Shown piece by piece: positions 54,671 through 64,000 of a DNA stretch of 64,000 bases. The notes beneath the pieces are model-generated. The model did not search any database. It saw only the letters and a list, made by a program, of their open reading frames with translations, and was not told where the DNA came from. Origin of the DNA: Aradus depressus. Taxonomy: Eukaryota; Arthropoda; Insecta; Hemiptera; Aradidae. The translations under genes and the position numbers were made by a program. Each line of letters begins with the position of its first letter. Position 1 is the stretch's first letter. The stretch spans positions 20,261,027 to 20,325,026 of the forward strand of contig OY759221.1 of NCBI GenBank assembly GCA_963662175.1. Reading direction: 5' to 3'.

Positions 54671-54692
54671 TAATTAAAATATGTACATGTTA

Positions 54693-54698
54693 AATAAA
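54693..54698 (+). promoter_or_regulatory. Polyadenylation signal of POP4
   Basis: AATAAA 22 bases after the stop codon, implying a very short 3' untranslated region. Confidence 0.55.
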
Positions 54699-54699
54699 A

Positions 54700-55934
54700 T
54701 GTAAATTTTTGTAATTTTATTGCACAGTGCATTGGAGAAAATATATTAATTTTTTAACCTAATAAGTTGTATTATTTATTTTATATTAGTTTGTTTCCTC
54801 CAAATAATAAAAAATTGAGCTTGTTTGTGTATTTGGCAATATTTTATACGAAAACGAGGATACTAAAAGCTTTTTTTTTTACCCCTAAACAATGACAAGA
54901 AATGGTTGAGGTCCAAATTTAGAAAGTTGTCAGCATTTTTTGAATTGTAAGTTTACTGATATGCGCCTTCGGTGACAATATTGGATATCTTCGGGCCTCA
55001 TCCGGAGACTACGCTTCAAATTCACTTCTATTATGTATCACATTTGCTTATTATATATAGTTGTAAATACAAATTTTAAAAAAATATCCTGACAGCAATG
55101 AATTGAATTCCCCCGATCATTTCTAATAACACAGGCCTGCAAAAATAAAACTTTTCAGTGATTTTAACTTTGAAGTGGTATTTTACATTCGAAAACCGAA
55201 TCTGACCTCCAAACTTTCGTATCAAGTCTAGAACTTATCTCTATCAGTTTTATGGGAGGGGGATTTTCTCCGTTTCAGAAAAAGCTGCTTCCTTGACAGC
55301 TACTAACTTTAGGTCACAGAACATCTTGAGGCAAAATGGGAAGGCAGTTTATCCGGAATCGGGTCTACGGTTCCAGATTTTCATAAACTTCCCTATAAAG
55401 TAAAAGGAGTGAAGTTTTTTAGCACTCATATGTACTTTATTGCTCTCCCACTAAATCTTCGATCTCTTTATTTAGTAAACCCTTTCTTCTGTTGTTGCTC
55501 CTTTGAGGGTCCTTCGACCTCCGATTTGATGCTACAACCCGACTCACATATATGTTTCTGCACTCTGTCTCTGAACCTAAGTTCTTTTCATTTGGTGGAC
55601 CTTCCTTCTTTTTTGAGGCTCCTTTGATCTCCTAATCTTAGGCTAGACGCCGATTCACAAGTTTCCGAGCTACGTCTATACCTGATTCTAGAAACGGACT
55701 TAGGTCCACTGTTCGAGATGATTTTAAGATAATTGGTGGGATATTTTGCTGATAGTGGTGGAGTTTTCGGACCTGGAAACACTGATTCTACGCTCTCGGA
55801 ATCACATGTGAAACATCGGGGGAGGTTATGATTTGGTTATAGGATATGTTTCTGTTTTTTGTCGAGTAGTAGTATTTTAATTTGAAGCTGATTATATACA
55901 GAGATTGTTCGTTTCCAAACATTGATCTGCACTC
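54700..55934. other. Intergenic DNA between POP4 and METTL1, with an unassigned antisense frame
   Basis: On the minus strand 55588-55840 is open (CDSESVESVFPGPKTPPLSA ... TCESASSLRLGDQRSLKKEG). A diverged second copy of the last roughly 105 bases is at 55480-55585 (ICESGCSIKSEVEGPSKEQ). It may be a decayed or unspliced exon, or a short tandem repeat. No family recognised. Confidence 0.25.
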
Positions 55935-59492
<3,558 letters not shown>

Positions 59493-60320
59493 TGTTTTAA
59501 ATTAATTTTTATTTTTTTTTATAATTTTAATGTGTATATATTCTTTTAATGTAAATATCTCTCCTACTTAATTTGTATTTTAATCCTTGTATTTTAATTT
59601 TTTACATTACAAGCGCTTCATATCCTACTGATTGACTCTTATTTAACCTCGTAAATGATACACTTAAATACTACATCTTGTAAAATAGTTGAGCCATTCT
59701 GGTGATTTTTCTGTTAGAATTTTCCTGGCAAAGGACATTTTTCAAGCAATATTTGCATCGAGTGTGCTGCTGTCCCTTTTGCTATGATACGCATTTGGAA
59801 AGGTGATGTGCACTACGAATTCTTGATTATTTGTATAATATCGCAAGAAAAACTGGATTTCATTCGGAATTTCCTTCATTACTGTTTTTATTATTTACTT
59901 ATTTATTAACATCCCATTTGTACTCTCTGTTATCAGAAAACGCTATCAAAATGTTCACGGCAAACTGCATCAACATGCCAAATCACTTATTTAACAATTA
60001 TCCACAAACGCTCTCCCCACAAATCCACCCCGACGCCTTAAGTGGGCTTGGCAGAGAGACTAGCCTGGACTCCTCTTCGGTCATGTACCTCAGCAGTACT
60101 ACACTACCACGCACTTGACCCTGCTCAACTTATCGCACTTAGTAATGGCAAATGTTATCGTTGAAAATATTTATAAATAGTTTTCATGTAAAAGTAGTGT
60201 TAGTTGTAGCTAGGTTCTAATGTCGAGAAGAAAGCCAAACAAAATTAAATTAAAAGAATAACAATAATTTTGTACTTTCAAACTAGTGCTCTACCACGTT
60301 GCACATCTTTTTTGCAATAT
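59493..60320 (+). other. Region between METTL1 and the first receptor gene, with an exon-like frame
   Basis: From 59937 to 60118 a frame opens just after tctctgttatcag, which looks like a splice acceptor, and ends in a stop: ENAIKMFTANCINMPNHLFN ... LGRETSLDSSSVMYLSSTTL. It is richer in GC than its flanks and serine-rich at the end. It could be a terminal exon of an unidentified plus-strand transcript or an alternative METTL1 3' end. Not recognised. Confidence 0.25.
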
Positions 60321-60665
60321 TTTGTACTCATACTTAACTGGATATCATGTCATGTTGTGATCAATAATCGCTAAAAGGTTTTCAGATTAACAATTCAGCG
60401 ATGGAAGTATTGAGATAAAGAGAGATGGCGGGCGGCCAGTTGATGGCCTCTCATAGCTCTGAGATCCACCTCCTCTACTTCAAATATAATTATTTTCTAT
60501 TCATCTGTTTTTACTTGGCACCGATCTTCTACATTGTCTTTCATTGTTGCCCTGTCTCAATTTTCTAGTTTGAGTAACCAATGACCCTGACACTACATCC
60601 AAGAAATAAACAAGAGAGGCTTCCCTTTTAAAATTGTTAATGTTTTTATTCCAAGTTGATTAGAA

Positions 60666-61523
60666 ATGACAATTAAACGGAAAAGTATTGCAAAAGTTTT
60701 TACTTTGTCTCAATCAGTAGGCATTTTAACTTTTAACAACGATTTTGTTTATAAACCAACATACATAATACGTTGTATAATTTTAGTGTCAACACTTACG
60801 CCTATAACAGTGTTCACCGTTCTTTTCGGAGATTCTCCGTCGGTATATGGCGATTCAAAGACATTCATTACTTACATTGTGGATGAATTGCAGTACTCTG
60901 TTACTTCGTTATGTGCCCTGTTGGCTATGATCTTTATAAATTTTAATAGACCAAATTTGATAAAAACATTTCATATACTAGATAATTACAAGACCTGCAA
61001 GTCTCACGATTGGCATTTATATGTTTCTGCAGTTTTTTTTGCACTTGTATTTTTTTATGATATTAAATCATTTTCCTACGATGCATTGGAGGACAATGAT
61101 ATGGGTTTGCTGCTTGTTATGACTGCATTTTATCTCCCGTTATTTGTGTCTGTGATGCTTTTAACACAGTTCACCGATACTTTGGCACGAATTAATGATC
61201 TATATGAATCTTTAAATATTCGATTCTTAATGTCTAGAACTAATCTGCAAGTTGATCAAATAATCAACGAAATTCAGAGACTCAACAAGGCCCGCCATTA
61301 TTTAAACAATGCCTACGCTAAATCTCTTTTATTTATATTTATTGGACATTTTTCTCTTTTTACTTGTCAACTATATTTTCTATGCCTTGGAATAAAGAAA
61401 GTAATCCAATATGGATCAGCAATTGACCAGGGGATGGCGCCAGATATATTTTTCTCTTGTATATGTTATTTGGGTTATGAAAATTGGAAAATTGTATGGA
61501 ACAGCTGTAATACTACGGCCCAA
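60666..61523 (+). CDS. Gustatory-receptor-like 7-TM protein, first exon(s) of copy 1
   Basis: A 286-codon exon ending at a good donor (caa/GTAAGT). The product has about six hydrophobic segments: near 36-54, 78-97, 118-135, 149-170, 223-245 and 257-275. Charged loops and LLTQFTDTLARINDLYESLN follow the pattern of insect gustatory receptors (7tm_7). The C-terminal exon with the family signature (TYhhhhhQF) is not found downstream before copy 2, so the gene may be incomplete, or that exon may be too small or diverged to see. It was probably a ligand-gated cation channel subunit in chemosensory neurons. No ligand can be inferred. Confidence 0.75.
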
Positions 61524-61767
61524 GTAAGTATTAATCAAGTCTAGAGCTAAGATTGGGGGCGGCATGTGTTTAAATCCCAAATTGTAATTTTTGATCGTTG
61601 CTGCGGATTGAAACATAGCCGGCGAATTTCTTTTTTGTTTTTCACTCATTTGGTACAACCTACAAAAAGAAGAAAAAACTATGTTATTTAGAAATCTGCA
61701 GCTTCTACTCATCACTTTTCTCCTCTCATCTCCGCCTTTTACTATACGACACTTCTGTTTGTGCGAG

Positions 61768-61948
61768 CCCCGGTGGTGGGGTGGATAGCATGTCTGCCTG
61801 CAAACCTTGATTTGTGGGTCTGAGTCCCACCAGCATTAATACGTTATATTTCTTCAGATTACCGATGGTTCTTTGGGAACAGGTTTGCATCCTCTAAATA
61901 GAAGCGCATCTGGGGAGTCGTGATTTGGACTGCGAATTCATTCGTTTT
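61768..61948 (+). mobile_element. Third tRNA-like SINE
   Basis: GCCCCGGTGGTGGGGTGGAT (A-box-like) and GGGTCTGAGTCCCACC (B-box-like) about 40 bases later, a 100-base body, and an end with a T run (61948-61959). Lies after the first receptor exon. No target duplication found. Confidence 0.5.
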
Positions 61949-62141
61949 TTTTTTTGTAATATCACATAAAAAAATATATCCTTTATTTCGTAAGGAACAG
62001 CTATTTTCATTATTTACGTATTTATTTATTCAAATTCTTTTTTCTTTTCATATAAAAAATAATGGTTGTGGCTAATCTCTAATATCAGTAAGAAAGCAAA
62101 AATATGAAAATTATTTAATAAAATATAAAAAAAATGTATTT

Positions 62142-63130
62142 AACTTCCTCAGCTATGCGAAGTTATGTAATCGAAAGGGAAGTCGATGTTGAGTTTTAAT
62201 GTTTTCCAATCCCCTGTTTCCAAAAAGGAAAACGAAATTCCCCTGGATGTGTGTATGTTTGTGAACATGATAACTGCCGATAGAATGAATATATTGACAC
62301 TACATTGTAAATGTGTATTCAGAGGACCATAAAGACGACAGCTTTTGAGTTTCGGTGAAGTCGGCCAAAAGAAAGAGAGGGACTTTACACAAAAACGCCA
62401 CTAACTGCAGATGTGATGAATGTATCGACATGAAAATGTATGTGAAACCTCGTTAGGACGACACCTATCAATTTTTAACGGAATGCAGGGGGTACCAGAC
62501 GAGCGGGGGTGTTCTCAAAACCCTAATAAATGCCTGTGAAATGACGTTTCGAAAGTTTATACGTGGATCTAGCACCAAATAAAGGACCCCTGTCGATTTT
62601 CAAAGCAATCGGCCAATGAGAAGAGGATCAGAGGAAGAAGTTCTTAATTAGTACTTACCAATTAAATTAAATTACTTACCAAATAACCATTTTGACTGAA
62701 ATAGGACTGATCCGGTCGGGGACAAATTGTTGGGGGTAGGAAGGACTTATCCGGTTTTGTAAGAAACTAATAAGAAGAGGAACTATATATTTAGTGAGGC
62801 CCCTATGATCTCAATAGTTCCCAAAGGAAAGCAAGCAAGTGGAGTGTATTTTATGGAGGTGAATTTATATATTATTAAGGGAGAGAAATAGTAGTAAGAT
62901 AGAGTATGTACCTTAGCTATTGTCTTGTAAGAAAACTGTTGCGGCATAGAATTCTTCAATTCCACAATATCCATCATAAGTCAAGTTGATGTATGAATGT
63001 AACGACACGAAATTAAGATGATTAAAAAGTCCCTGAGTAAGACCCCTATATATTTTCAAGCAAATCGGTAGATTGTTTACAGAGAGAGCGCAAAAGCTTA
63101 GTTGATCTATATGCTATGGGGAAGTACATT
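62142..63130 (+). repeat. Long copy of the CTTCCCC-bounded tandem-unit repeat
   Basis: Begins ACTTCCTCAGCTATGCGAAG then TTATGTAATCG, contains several diverged 110-120-base units (gatagaatgaatatattgac, gatgtgatgaatgtatcgac, gtcgattttcaaagcaatcg), and ends CTATGGGGAAGTACATTG. It occupies most of the space between the two receptor genes. Confidence 0.6.
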
Positions 63131-63578
63131 GTCGTTGAATCACCGACTACTTCTTTTTTTTTTTGAACTGTTGATAAATACTTTACATCTTTTTTATTAG
63201 GTCTGTAAGATATTTTCAATGTTTTATACTCAAACAACTGGATATCATAACATGTTGGGGCATACAATTTCTCAGGTCGGGAGACAAATTAATCAATAAT
63301 CGCTAAAAGCTTTTCAGATTAACAATTCAGCGATGGAAGTGTTCAGATAAAGAGATACAGTAGGCGGCCAGTAGATGGCCTCTCATAGTTCTGAGATCCC
63401 CTTCGCTACTTCAAAATTTTAGTATTTTTCATTGTTAACGCCTATTGTTTTTGCCCAGTCTCAAAATTCTTATTTAAGTTTATTTTGACAACAATGAATA
63501 TGCTACTATTAAAAAAAAAACAAGAAGAGAGGTTTCTTTTTTAAAATTGTTAATGTTTTTATTTGAAATTGAAAAGAA

Positions 63579-64000
63579 ATGACAACTAAACGGAAATGTA
63601 TCGCAAAGGTTTTTACTTTGTCTCAATCAGTAGGCATTTTAACTTTTAATAACGATTTTATTTATAAACCAACATACATAATACGTTGTATAATTTTAGT
63701 GTCAACACTTACGCCTATAACAGTGATCACCGTTCTTTTCGCAGATTCTCCATCGGTGTATGGCGATTCAAAGACATTCGTTACTTACGTTGTGGACGCA
63801 ATACAGTTTTCTGTTAGTTCGATTTGTGCCATGTTGGCAATGATATTTATCAATTTTAGTAGACCCAATTTTAAAAAAACATTTCATATTCTAAATAATT
63901 ACAAGACATACAAGTCTCACGATTGGCATTTATATGTTTCTGTAGTTTTTTTTGTATTTATACTTTTATATGATATTAAATCTTTTTCATATGATGCATT
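63579..64000 (+). CDS. Gustatory-receptor-like protein, copy 2 (cut by window edge)
   Basis: MTTKRKCIAKVFTLSQSVGI and onward is open to the end of the window (140 codons). It matches copy 1 at about four residues in five, with conservative changes such as VVDAIQFSVSSIC for IVDELQYSVTSLC. The upstream 350 bases also match those upstream of copy 1 (tcgctaaaagcttttcagat, ggccagtagatggcctctca). The two are therefore a tandem duplication with a period of 2,913 bases between start codons. No disabling change is seen in the visible part. Confidence 0.8.
   Translation, partial: MTTKRKCIAKVFTLSQSVGILTFNNDFIYKPTYIIRCIILVSTLTPITVITVLFADSPSVYGDSKTFVTYVVDAIQFSVSSICAMLAMIFINFSRPNFKKTFHILNNYKTYKSHDWHLYVSVVFFVFILLYDIKSFSYDA

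Noticed and set aside
61524..61720. C-terminal exon of the first receptor gene
   Set aside because: Looked for a TYhhhhhQF-type segment after the donor; frames here have early stops and no membrane segment.

Overview
The window is eukaryotic and looks like part of an insect chromosome. The genes are interrupted by GT-AG introns, and the DNA is AT-rich and full of transposable elements. There are two tandem chemoreceptor genes of the insect gustatory type, and the main SINE ends in the pentamer CCTAA/TTAGG. I cannot name the species.

Layout. From 1 to 29,647 the minus strand carries most of a secreted M1 aminopeptidase (aminopeptidase N type). Its first exon is at 29,190-29,647 and the gene runs off the left edge. 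Its introns hold a 5'-truncated R1/Jockey-like LINE with a 15-bp target duplication, a Penelope-like foldback element with hammerhead-like cores, a G-rich minisatellite beside (TA)n palindromes, tRNA-derived SINEs, hAT-type elements and LINE tails. Between 29.65 and 33.77 kb lies intergenic DNA with a TA-flanked MITE and a repeat built of 110-120-bp units.

From 33.8 to 59.5 kb three housekeeping genes follow head to tail on the plus strand. They are LEO1 (PAF1 complex, 10 exons, 840 aa), POP4 (RNase P/MRP p29 subunit, 5 exons, 235 aa) and METTL1 (tRNA m7G46 methyltransferase catalytic subunit, 6 exons, 237 aa). LEO1 intron 2 contains an intact 334-codon intronless reading frame resembling the ORF1/FP-domain proteins of insect retroelements. 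POP4 and METTL1 both act on tRNA (5' leader removal and m7G46 methylation), and LEO1 acts in Pol II elongation. I see no sign that the cluster is more than neighbours.

From 60.3 kb to the end are two tandem gustatory-receptor-like genes, duplicated together with their upstream DNA. The second is cut by the window edge.

Most unusual signal: at least three loci (4.1-4.5, 8.1 and 58.4-58.7 kb), plus several decayed ones, carry a hammerhead-ribozyme-like core. Each has a conserved extra U (or A) before helix II and a self-complementary helix III. Three of the loci lie inside near-perfect hairpins; two of these hairpins are flanked by 12-bp direct repeats. This resembles terminal repeats of Penelope-like or retrozyme-like elements, but no element protein is present here.
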